Assembly (NCBI GenBank): GCA_027946365.1 | Contig: JAPEUQ010000001.1 | Coordinates: forward strand, 806,001 to 870,000 | DNA: 64,000 nucleotides | Source: Kalmusia sp. IMI 367209 | Taxonomy: Eukaryota > Ascomycota > Dothideomycetes > Pleosporales > Didymosphaeriaceae | Direction: 5' to 3' | Shown: positions 1 through 9,488 of the stretch, in pieces | How the letters are laid out: every line of letters starts with the position of its first letter | How positions within the stretch are numbered: the stretch's first letter is position 1 | Made by a program: the position numbers and the translations under genes | Notes under the pieces: generated by a model | What the model was told of the DNA's origin: nothing | The model's database searches: none | The model's input: only the letters and a program-made list of their open reading frames with translations

Positions 1-973
1 GGCGCGCTAATGCGGGATAGAAAGATTTTGCTGCAACCCTTTCCAAGCCAAAGGCCGAAGATGGGCATCGGCCCGCAGTCGCGCAGAAAACGTGGGGATG
101 GCAGTTCAAGCCGGCTGTAACGTCAGGGGCTCCTAGTTGGACAGACGAGCGCACGTGAGGATTCAGACATCGTTCTCAACACTTGCGTGCCCCACACGAC
201 TAGATTTGAGCCGCATCTTGAGGCTCTTTGTGACGCGCTAGAAGGTATAACTTCGGTCTTGGAAGCGGTGAAGCTTGTACAGACGGAAAGAATCGGGACT
301 CACCCCACGCAATATTCTAGCTAGGGGCTCGATGATATAACATTCTGCCATGTCGCGTGCCATGGTGGAGTCTGGTCACTCTTGGCGTGGAGACGATGCT
401 TCGGCGGTGTCTCCTATGGTGAGATGGACCGAAATTGATCAGTGTAAAGGGCGGCCTTATGAGAGTGCGCTTGCATGTAGCAGTAGCGGCTACTGATAGC
501 TTCAAGTCATGGATCGAGGATAGCTTGTTACAACAAACATTGGCCGGATTGGTCTGAGTCGGTAGCAGACGAAGAGCATTGGTCATGTTGCAAGGAAAGA
601 CCTGGAAGAAGTCAAAAAGCATGGAATAGCTATGGCTCTCTCATCGGCATCTGGACGCGTGCGTGCTCCAGCTTTCCGGAATGCCAGAAACCATGTCACG
701 CGATGGACGAACGGTACATGGTGAGCATGCACGATTCACAAAGACGACCGAACGCTGCGAGATGGAAAGAAGAGACTGAGTTGGGAGCATTTGGTGGCTG
801 GGGAAGACCAGGTGGCTCGTGCTCTCGATGCGCGTTGATGACGTGCAAACTAAACAACACCCGCGCTTCTCTCCCACCACGACACTGCCCGCGCGGCGCG
901 CAATCTCTTCCATTTGCGCATCCACGTCGATTTCTCCAAGCTTCTTCACGCAACTCTCTTGCGCCCGCCCAAC
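1..973. other. Gene-poor left edge
   Basis: Only overlapping short frames on both strands are present, none with a recognisable domain. The last 200 bases are the probable promoter and 5' leader of the membrane-protein gene that starts at 974. Confidence 0.5.
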
Positions 974-2007
974 ATGGCCTCCCGTCCACCGCCGAACGTC
1001 GTACCTCGCCCAGCAGCGCGCACCAGGCTGCCTGCTTATGCGCGCCTGCCCTTGCTCATCTTTCTGAATTTGGCACTGCGGACTGCACTGTGGACTGCCG
1101 TCGACAACGTACTGGGGCACGAGCTTGGCGCCGTGAGTAAACAGCCCGAGAACAGGGATGACCTGAGCGATCTGAGAGAGCCCCTCGGTCGTCTTGCGAC
1201 CACAATCGCCTTGGTGTCGGTGGCATGGCAGCTGAGATACGACTGTAAAACGTCCGCTACCAACCTTGACCAATCCATGTACTGAAATTTGCAGATTTTG
1301 ACATCGGCGCGCTCACGGCCGTTATCAACATTCCCTTCGCCTTCCTCCTCACGACCTACTACAACATCACACACCTTACCGCGATAGCCCAGGTGGCGAA
1401 CGAAGTCATTGCCATTGTGCTGCCTACATACCTTTTGCGCCCAATCGCCGACGTGAACAATCCGTCCGTGAGCATCCGGAACCGCTACTTGCTCAACAGC
1501 TTCCAGGTCTCATCCTCGAACATACTTTTGGCTCTCTTTGTATACGCTACCGTTCTCTTCACGGCTCTGCAGACCAACCGCCTGACTTTATTCCTCATCA
1601 CACATTTCGATCTACCAACGGTCGAACTTGCCCACGACGTAGGCATCGTTCCGTTGGCCGGCAAACTTTTACTCGCGGCCGCTGCGACGAAAGCCTTCTT
1701 GCTAAACCCCTCGATCGGCGCGGCCCCGGATTCTGGCGCAGCAACCCCGGTCAAGACTTTTGAGCCCGCAACAGCAACTCTTCCTCAGACCCTGAAACAC
1801 AACTTGTGGTTCTTTAGTAGGCGCACGAGGACTCTGGTTCAGCGAACCTCCGTCTTAAGTCTCTTCTTACTAGCAAACACCATTTCTAAGGACGCAACCC
1901 TGGAAGGAACTGATCTTGTTGGATCTGTAGGCTATTCGTCAGTTTGGATCGCTGCCGCCGCCATTTGCGCAGGCTGGTATGTCTGGACGGGTGATGCTGA
2001 ACCTTGA
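974..2007 (+). CDS. Multi-pass membrane protein, unknown function
   Basis: Two exons, 974-1136 and 1295-2007; intron 1137-1294 uses GTAAAC and TTGCAG. This donor is chosen over the nearby GTGAGT at 1133 because only it keeps phase (GAV|NFDIGAL). About 291 residues. A proline-rich N-terminus (MASRPPPNVV) precedes a first membrane helix (LPLLIFLNLALRTALW). Further hydrophobic helices follow (VINIPFAFLLTTYY, VIAIVLPTYLL, NILLALFVYATVLFTAL, IVPLAGKLLLAAAATKAF, YSSVWIAAAAICAGWYVW), giving about six in all. The layout resembles ascomycete-specific uncharacterised membrane proteins. I do not recognise a named family and assign no function. A single gene with CG-rich codon choice; nothing suggests transfer. 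Confidence 0.75.
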
Positions 2008-2819
2008 AAGGAAGGTTCGATGTTGGGTGGGGCGGGTGGAAAATCTCTTTGCAAATTGAGTAAGAGTCGAATCGCGGGAGCGACATGTTTAATTTTATGG
2101 AGTGGATGGATCCATTATGATGTGTTGATTGGGCATGGGAGAAGAGGTTGGGACGACGCGACCAGATTTAGGTCCATCGATTGTGATATGGAGCGCTTCT
2201 TGAAGATTCTAGATACCAATATTTTCTTTGCTGATCATTCACTGTCATCGCGTGTTTGACTGGATTGATGACGATCTTCTTGATCATTGAGGTGGGTTTC
2301 ATATCTGCTTTTCAAAGACGGCTCGTATTGTTTGTATTTGGAAACATGGATAGTGATCTTGAATCGCATAGTTGGACTAACGTCCGTCCCTGCGTGGCGA
2401 GACACCTTGCGTAGCGAGACACTACAGCTTCTGCTCTGCACAACAAAATCTCTAGTACATTTTAGGAACCGATATCCTCGGAATAGAAACTTCTTACCTT
2501 GAAATCTAGTGCTGCCTCAAATTTCCCTAAATAGATGCTGTGCTTACTGTGCAATACAACAGGTTGCTACAACAGTCACGCGATCGTCTGCCTTCGATCA
2601 GCAGTAAGTGCGCTAAAGTCTTATGCCCTTCAATAAGATTCCGTCAGCTTATATCTTATCACATAACTGACTTATCCCAAGAATTATACTTCTATCTAAT
2701 GTATTAGCGTGCTTCTATGCTGATTCAAACCCCGTTTACTAGGACGCACGGTAAGGAGAGCACTAGGCCTTGGGCTAAAAGTAGCTTAGCCGTAATATAC
2801 TGCTAACCACCTCTACATA
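2008..2819. other. TA-rich intergenic stretch, probable decayed sequence
   Basis: No open gene is visible. From about 2500 to 2820 the sequence is rich in TA dinucleotides and in TAA/TAG in several frames on the minus strand, directly continuing the broken STAND N-terminal frame at 2820-3075. It may be the mutated remainder of that gene. I cannot recover a family from it by eye. Confidence 0.35.
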
Positions 2820-3075
2820 AGTCAAAACATAGCACGTTGAATCCGAGCATCGCTGGCAGCATAACTCAGATTAGCGCCAACTCATCTAGAGGGGTAAACG
2901 ATGGCTTGCGGGCATGTCCCTCTTCCGGTCGAAACCGCAAGTTTGTCAGGAGGTTATAAATGTTGCTAGCTTCAATCACGCACTGTGCACGGCCTTTGGA
3001 AGCGATATAGGAGAGCACTTTGGCTGAGAGCTAGAGGATAGCGATGACGCTGGCGGTTGCACTGACCGGATCCAT
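2820..3075 (-). pseudogene. Broken N-terminal domain of a fungal NLR/STAND protein
   Basis: Reading from ATG at 3075 the minus strand gives MDPVSATASVIAIL, then a TAG (3031-3033), and in the same frame LSAKVLSYIASKGRAQC and IEASNIYNLLTNLRFRPEEG, ending at a TGA (2866-2868). The pattern 'MDPVSAxASVIAILQLS...KCxIEASNLxxLLTNLRxRLEEG' is the usual opening of fungal STAND/NLR-like proteins, a helical signalling domain placed ahead of NACHT or ankyrin modules. The stop sits where the family commonly has Gln, so CAG to TAG is the simplest change, a C-to-T lesion at CpA. No NACHT or repeat part is recognisable downstream. It lies head-to-head with the PNP gene at 3358. Family recalled from memory, not searched. 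Confidence 0.6.
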
Positions 3076-3357
3076 GTCGCGAAGAGGTTCGGTCGTGGCC
3101 TCGCGTGGACAGTGTAGCCTAGTCAATGGACTTGCCACTCGCGCGTGCTCGTCGATCCCGCCCCCACTGAGTGCTTGCGCCTGTGCCCCGCTGAGACTAC
3201 ACCTTAGCCCATAGCAGCTGCCCGCAGGCGGGCAACGTAGGCCACAAGGCTGAACAATAGTTCTCGCTGCTATGGCTGTCAGGCTACCACTCCGCTCTTT
3301 CGCGACTATCTCGCCAATACCGCCATTCCCTTCTTGCCTCCCTCGTAGCGACTGCAA

Positions 3358-4838
3358 ATGGGGCGCCGGCTGCGCCGCGAAGCCTACACCGTGGGATGGA
3401 TATGCGCGCTGCCCGTTGAATTGGCGGCGGCGCAGGGGATGCTGGATGAAGAGCATGACGACCTTAAGCGTGATCTCAGCGACAACGACGACAACCTATA
3501 CGTTTTAGGATCAATTGGCGGTCATAACGTTGCGATTGTGTACCTACCAGCTAGCCAGATCGGCAACAACCCGGCAACGGCCGTAGCGATGCAGATGAGG
3601 GCAACATTTAAGGGGATCCGGTTTGGACTAATGGTCGGCATCGGAGGCGGCGTTCCTGACGCAGAGAATGACATCCGGCTCGGGGACGTAGTGGTCAGCC
3701 AGCCGGATCAAACCTTCCCTGGAGTCGTACAGTATGACGCTGGGAAGTCAACACTAAGCGGCTTTGAACGGACGGGATCACTAAACTCTCCACCGCAGAT
3801 ACTGCTTGCAGCCGTAGCACGACTAAAAGCGAAGGTGTTACTAGGTAAAAGTAGGCTCTCGGAGCACGTCTCGAAGCTTGAACGCATCTCTGAATTCCAG
3901 CGCAAGAAGACGGGTCGTGACGTTCTGTTTTAGGCTGCCTACAATCACGAAGGCGGTCAGACGTGTGAACACTGCAGCGCCGATAGACAGCAAGCGCGAC
4001 CGCAGCGCGAAAATGCAGAGATTGTGGAAGTGCATTATGGGACAATCGCGTCGGGCAACCAGGTTATACAGGATGGACACACACGGGACAAGCTGAGAAG
4101 GGAGCTCGGCGGCGTGCTCTGCTTCGAGATGGAGGCGGCAGGCCTGATGAACAGCTTCCCGTGTCTTGTGATCCGCGGCATCTGCGACTACGCCGACTCG
4201 CACAAGAACAAGCGGTGGCAGGCATACGCGGCGGGGACGGCGGCGGCGTACGCGAAGGAGGTGCTTTCAGTCATACCGGCAGCAGAGACGGCCAAGACTC
4301 ACACCATAGAAGAAGCGACCCGAAAGACAGTTGGTTAGTGTGGCAGTTACCTTCTGCCTGGTGATATATCGACGCTGATACTGCTGTAGGACTTCAGAAA
4401 GAGATAGAGAGATCTTCAGAAGAGCGTGCTACTGCTCCGCCTCTCGATATACGGAGTAATAGTCTGGATCAGTACGAAAGAAACAGGCCACAATTCGGAT
4501 GCCAAACCTGTGACAGAACATTCCAAACAAAAGAAGCAGCAAATGCAAACATGGATGTAAAAAAACACCGGACATGGTTTCAGTGTCAAACCTGCGATAA
4601 TAAGTTCAGATCAGAGCAAGCAGCACACCAGCATATGACAGGCGTTAAACATTGGAGACCTAATATCTCCTGTGAGATGTGCGCCAAGAAGTTTCGCGAA
4701 CTAGATGCAGCTGATCAACATCTGCGCGCGTTGGGACATACGACTTTAATGATATCCTGCAAAATGTGTCCACAGAAATTTCGGACTGGGGAAGCAGCAA
4801 AGCAGCACATGAAAAGCAAGGATCACTTAGTGGTTTAG
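3358..4838 (+). pseudogene. PNP/UDP-phosphorylase domain fused to C2H2 fingers, with internal TAG
   Basis: Exons 3358-4333 and 4390-4838; intron 4334-4389 (GTTAGT...CTGTAG) closes in phase. The frame is open for 474 codons except one TAG at codon 192 (3931-3933), inside the conserved DVLF-x-AAYNH segment where relatives have Glu or Gln. The N-terminal ~320 residues match the nucleoside-phosphorylase-like domain of fungal NLRs: [49 protein letters not shown] and [13 protein letters not shown]. The second exon encodes four C-x2-C...H-x5-H units (CQTC, CQTC, CEMC, CKMC), the first lacking its first His. There is no NACHT or repeat domain, unlike standard PNP-type NLRs. It may be a pseudogene, a readthrough product, or a truncated 191-residue protein. 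An intron using 'TTTTAG' at 3925-3933 as acceptor would remove conserved residues and seems unlikely. Confidence 0.75.
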
Positions 4839-4943
4839 TGCTGAAATGTTTTGTCAATAATGTTTATTGTGTACGATGCGCCATCTGTTCCTTTAACAAT
4901 GTCCATACTTCCTGGTCTCTACACCCTCCCCGGCGGGCATTGC

Positions 4944-6343
4944 TTAAGGTACAATGTAGGGCGCGTACAGGTGCTCGTTGTCGGTGTTCCTTGCAGGCCA
5001 TATGACCATCCGTTGTCCTGGTCCGCTCCAATCACGATCAGGTTCGTCCTGGAGTATGAAATTTCGAATGACCTGTGCCAGCTTGCGTCTCATAGGGATG
5101 GTGAACCCATCGTAGCCATACGGCTGTTCATGCTCACCGTTAGTGATCAAGACAGTTGTATGTTCTGGGCGAAGATTGAGTTTCTGGAATTCCCGAATGA
5201 TCTCTGGAAGGTATAGGCATTCATGTGGAGGATATATTAGGTCTTCCACCACGTGTGTATCCCAACGAGAGGTCCCCCAATACAACCGAAGGACTAGGTG
5301 TAAGCCAACCAGGGAGGTGAAACGTTCCATGACCCCAGAGTCGAGCGCTCTCACCCAACCCTTGTCGTATTTAGCCTTCGCACTGAATGGATGTATCCCT
5401 AGGTCAAAATCACTTCCGGGAGCGATGATGCAGAGCTTTTGGATTAGATCCAACGGAGCCCCAGAGTAGTAGACGAAATGCTGAAAATCGCCAGATGTAA
5501 CGAATGCAAAGGTGATGGTTTTCCAGGCGCATTCCGAAGCTTCATTCCAAAATTGTTTACAAACGGGTGGAACGAGGTAATGGTACTTCCTCCGAGTCGA
5601 CTTTTCATCACATTTGTGGTAGCCAGGTGCACCACACTCAGGAAACATTTCTCTATTCCATTCGTTGAGGTCTGAATAACGCAGACTTAAATCATAAATT
5701 TCTTGATCTGACTGTGCCTGCAGACAAGGATCATAGGAGACTCCCCACTTTGACTTCCGAATACGGGGAAGCGATTGCCAATCGACGTGGCCGCGTAAGG
5801 CGCGCGGATGTACGGTACGGTTACCGAAAGCTAGCTCCCAAATGTGAGTTCTGATTTCGGCGGGCAATCTTAGAAGCGGTGATTCTTGAGCGTTGCAATA
5901 TGTGCTTCAATATCATTAGTCATTGATTAAGGGCGGAAACAAACAACATACATGGCATGGCGATCGACAGGAGTAGCGTTGCGCGAGGTATTACCGCCTT
6001 CGAGTTCCCTTCCGATTCTATATTTATTGGAAAGTGTGTATATCTTTTTACATGTTGTGTATCGATCCGGCATAGATGCACTGCTTTCTTCTTCGTTGAC
6101 TTTCTCTTTGTCATCGCCACCTTTGGCTAATATAGGAAACTCGCCATGGATGATATTGCTGTGAGTTGATTTCTGGGTCAGTATATGTCCACAGTCTAGG
6201 TATGAGCAATTGTACCTGGTGCCATGGTCAACGGTATGGCTGTCTTTGTGACTTTCTGGAAAACTTGGATCAACTTCTTCCGCAGCTTTACGCTGTTGGC
6301 ATACGGCTAATTTACGACGTGCTCTTCGATTCCTCGATGCCAT
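4944..6343 (-). CDS. 2EXR/F-box-like domain protein
   Basis: Exon 1 6343-5952 and exon 2 5904-4944 are separated by a 47-nt intron (GTATGT...TTGAAG, branch GACTAATG). The junction gives RHA|I TYCNAQESPLLRLPAEIR. About 450 residues. The first exon (~130 residues) is polar, opening MASRNRRARRKLAVCQQRK, with no known domain. The second begins with LLRLPAEIRTHIWELAFG, the hallmark of the 2EXR/F-box-like family common in ascomycetes. Downstream it has the usual aromatic-rich body (HYLVPPVCKQFWNEASEC, ITFAFVTSGDFQHF). Members are often poorly characterised and sometimes regarded as ubiquitin-ligase adaptors. The start at 6343 is the first ATG of the exon-1 frame and is less certain than the splice. 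Confidence 0.72.
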
Positions 6344-6684
6344 AGGTTCTCAACGAAATTCTACTCGTGTTTGGATGAGACGGCAGGTTCGTTGTTCGGA
6401 TCGTAAATGAGGCAAGAGCGCCAAGACGCTAAGCTTAATGACACCACGTGATGTTACATGTACAAAGCATCACTCGGCAAACCGCGAATCAAATGTTCAA
6501 TTACCTAGGTGACAATCCGGTCTCTCCTTGAGAATCAACCAGAATATCTCATCGTCAAAGTGCCGAGGCTTCACGAAATCCTCGATTCAAAACCTAGCCG
6601 AGTTCGGCCCAGCTTTAGATCCTTTCAACAGCTGTAACCGCGGCCATTTCCCGCGCTTCAAATCACTTTCCGCAAGCCTCGATA

Positions 6685-7711
6685 ATGTCGGAACACCCAC
6701 CTTATCTTGATCTCTTGAAGGTCGTTGATAGGTGAGTTTGTGCACGCGAATAGCGACATAATACTAATTCGAGTGATGAGTTTCCCGCACATAGACATTT
6801 CCAAGACACCCTTTACTACAGACGAGAGCTCTTCGTTCTACCAGCTCCTTCTTCCCAATGATTCTCGACCCCATGGATACATGCATTCATCGGTCGTGCG
6901 GAAATTACCTTGGACCGCAGCTTTTCAAGTCCGCCACAGCATTCCCCGCACGGTCCAGCTACTGGATAACTCAAATGGAGAAAATACAGCGGCTGCGTGC
7001 ACTCGTGCTTTCGCCGAAGTGATAGCAAAAACTGTCGAGAACAAGGCCTTCCCTTTTTTAACCACGACGGAATGGGAGGACTACCGGATAGTAGGAGCCA
7101 AGTATCCCACCGTACAATTGCTGCGCAGCGCCGCTCGGTTGTTTGGTATCGCCTGTCGAGGAGCACATATGACCGCATACGTACGCACTGACGAAGGAAT
7201 GAAGATTTGGGTTGGTCGAAGGAGTGCACATCTGGTCACATATCCCGGTATGTTAGACACCACTGTTGCAGGAGGGGTTAGAGCCGAAGAGGGGCCTTTT
7301 GAATGCATCGTCCATGAATCTGCGGAGGAAGCATCTATACCCGCCGACTTTGTTCGCACAAATGCCAAAGCATGTGGCGCAATCACATATATTGCGAAAA
7401 GCAGCGCTGCTGATGGGGGTGACGCTAGTCTGATGATCCCCGTTGTCTTGTACAACTACGACGTCGAGCTACCTCCGCACATCGTACCTAAGCCTCAAGA
7501 CGATGAAGTGGAAGAATTCTATCTGTGGGATCTGGAGCAGGTCAAGAAAGCGATGACGAACCGGGAGTTCAAATCCAACTGTGCAGCCGTAATGGTCGAT
7601 TTCTTTATCCGCCATGGAATCATTACAGATGAGAATGAGAAGGATTACCTCGAAATCATGACCCGCCTCCACCGTGTACTACCGGTGCCTACATCTCCCT
7701 CAGCACCTTGA
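6685..7711 (+). CDS. Nudix hydrolase, DUF4743/TPK-associated type
   Basis: Exons 6685-6731 and 6781-7711; intron 6732-6780 (GTGAGT...GATGAG, branch ATACTAATT). The junction gives LLKVVD|SFPHIDIS, and 325 residues in all. The N-terminal half carries the DUF4743 signature (YQLLLPNDSRPHGYM, VVRKLPWT) found in yeast YJR142W-like proteins and beside thiamine pyrophosphokinase. The Nudix domain has WVGRRS, then a box starting at Gly180: G-x5-E-x7-H-E-x2-E-E. The metal-binding glutamates (195, 198, 199) are present, but the conserved Arg before the first Glu is His194. Relatives hydrolyse damaged thiamine diphosphates (known of the family). Whether His is tolerated here is not visible. Cytosolic; no targeting signal. 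Confidence 0.88.
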
Positions 7712-7988
7712 AAGACCAGAGTCCGAACCCGCAATGCAGTAGCAACACGGGTCGAAAGAGAGTCTCTCTTTCACAAAGCCACGCTGCGTAAAACTAGGAT
7801 GGTATCCCAATCGCACTAGTAATTTCACAACACGATCACTAGAGACCAAACTCAGGCAGCAAGTTACCTGCTCCGGAGACTCGGTAGGCAGAGTGTAGCA
7901 AACAAGATCAAATTTTCGTGCATCTATATCATATGATAAAATTATTTGCTACTAGCCGTCTTTCCCAAGTTGACTTTCTAAACTACAC

Positions 7989-8827
7989 TCAAATCGAGTA
8001 CTTCATGAACCTCTCTACTTCCCCAGTCCAAGTTCTCACAGGATCACTCAGCGCCAGCCCGAGTCCGTGACCCCCGTTAGGTAGAATAAGCGTCTGAAAC
8101 AGTCTCCCATGACTCGCCATCGCATTCGCAAAGAGAAGCGAGTTCTGAATTGGGACGGATCCATCATTAGCTGTGTGAAACAAGAATACAGGTGGCGTCG
8201 AATTCGACACCCGGTTTTCTGCTGACAATTTCCATTGTAACTCAGGTGAAGGATCGCTTCCGATGAGGTTCGTACGTGATCCCTTGTGCGTATACTTCGG
8301 ATCCAGGGTAATGACGGGGTAGGCGAGTATAGCAAAGTCCAGATCCGCAGAGGAATTCGTGACGGTCGTTGCGGCTAAGTGGCCGCCCGCTGAAAAACCC
8401 CAGATACCGAGCTTCATTACAGAATTTAAGGCGCGGATTTGTTGGACTGCTTGCAATGCCTGATCTTGAGGCTTGGGATAGAGTGGCGTTGCCGAGTTAT
8501 TCGCAGTCGCATAATCTAGGATCCAAGCATCATAGCCACGCTCGTTCAGCCAGTTGGCGGGTTGAGTGCCTTCTTTGTCCATGGAGGTGTATGAGTAACC
8601 CCCACCGGGAAGTACGAGTACGCCGACACCGTTTGGCTTGGAAGCGGGGTGATAGGACAGAATTGAACTGTTCAGCCTGCCATCGAGTCAGCAAGAACCT
8701 ACTTTTCTTTGACAAGGTAGGCATACGACTGGCGTCTGGTCATTGCAAAATTTTGGCTCTGTTCACCCATTGACGGGGTACAAGTCGCACTAGATACTAA
8801 ACCGAGTATCGCGATAAATGTCTTCAT
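7989..8827 (-). CDS. Secreted alpha/beta-hydrolase (acetyl/feruloyl-esterase-like)
   Basis: Exon 1 8827-8727 and exon 2 8667-7989; intron of 59 nt with donor GTATGC and acceptor GAACAG. A closer donor would give only 35 nt, so this one is preferred; both keep the frame. 259 residues. A cleavable signal (MKTFIAILGLVSSATC) suggests secretion. The oxyanion motif LPGGGY, nucleophile elbow GFSAGGH, acid in HTANDGSVP and catalytic His in NGGHGLG define a serine esterase of the Abhydrolase_3/BD-FAE group. The short size, the His-Gly-Gly style loop and the nearby polygalacturonase fit a role in deacylating plant cell-wall polymers, which is inference. Substrate cannot be read from sequence. Confidence 0.82.
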
Positions 8828-9488
8828 TTTCTTTGTTTTATATCAACGTCACTAAATGTTTGCTACCGAAAATTTTCATCTTTGCGCTGGTCTGCGAACT
8901 ATTTTATACATCTGCCATGTGTTCTCGGACAAATGGCCGGTCATGAAGTACCATGGCTAGCGCTTATATTGATTGGAGGAAATGCATATTCATAACAGCT
9001 TCCTGATGCGGCTCGGTGTATTTTGCTCCAGCAATGCAGCTTCTCCGCACTCGGGAGCAGTTTAGCCTGGGTCGAGGTCACGGAGTTAGACGCTTTAGTC
9101 TGCATAAAGCTGCAGGGCCATCAGGAGTGCGCAAAAACACCAAAAAGGAAGTGAATTGCCCATCTCGTATGAACAGCATGAAGACCAACGACGATATCTC
9201 TGCAAATGATCATAGAAGACATGAGAAGCGGGTGAATGATCATGCAACGTGTCACGCAACCACCAGCCACGCTGCGCCACAGCCGGGCCCTGTGACACAG
9301 AATTTTCGTCAGATAAGGAATAAACCTTCGAGCTAAGAGACCCACGATACTTAACGACGACTTTCTGGTCCATCCGCTACACGAAAACACGAAATCTACG
9401 ATGGTGCAATAACAAGGGCGGATTTGCGATTCATTTAGGCAGATCCGGGAACAGTCAGATTGTTCCTAGCGCACGGTTAGCTATCGAT
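8828..9488. other. Divergent intergenic region
   Basis: Lies between the esterase (leftward) and the large secreted protein (rightward) and so should hold both promoters. Short frames here have no recognisable content. Confidence 0.5.

Noticed and set aside
641..1273. Minus-strand 210-codon frame
   Set aside because: It overlaps the better-supported membrane-protein exon on the plus strand and has no domain text.
3082..3456. Upstream extension of the broken STAND frame on the minus strand
   Set aside because: Open but composition is arbitrary and it overlaps the PNP start; the family begins at MDPVSA.
8668..8702. 35-nt intron in the esterase gene
   Set aside because: Too short for fungal splicing; a 59-nt intron with GTATGC donor keeps the same phase.
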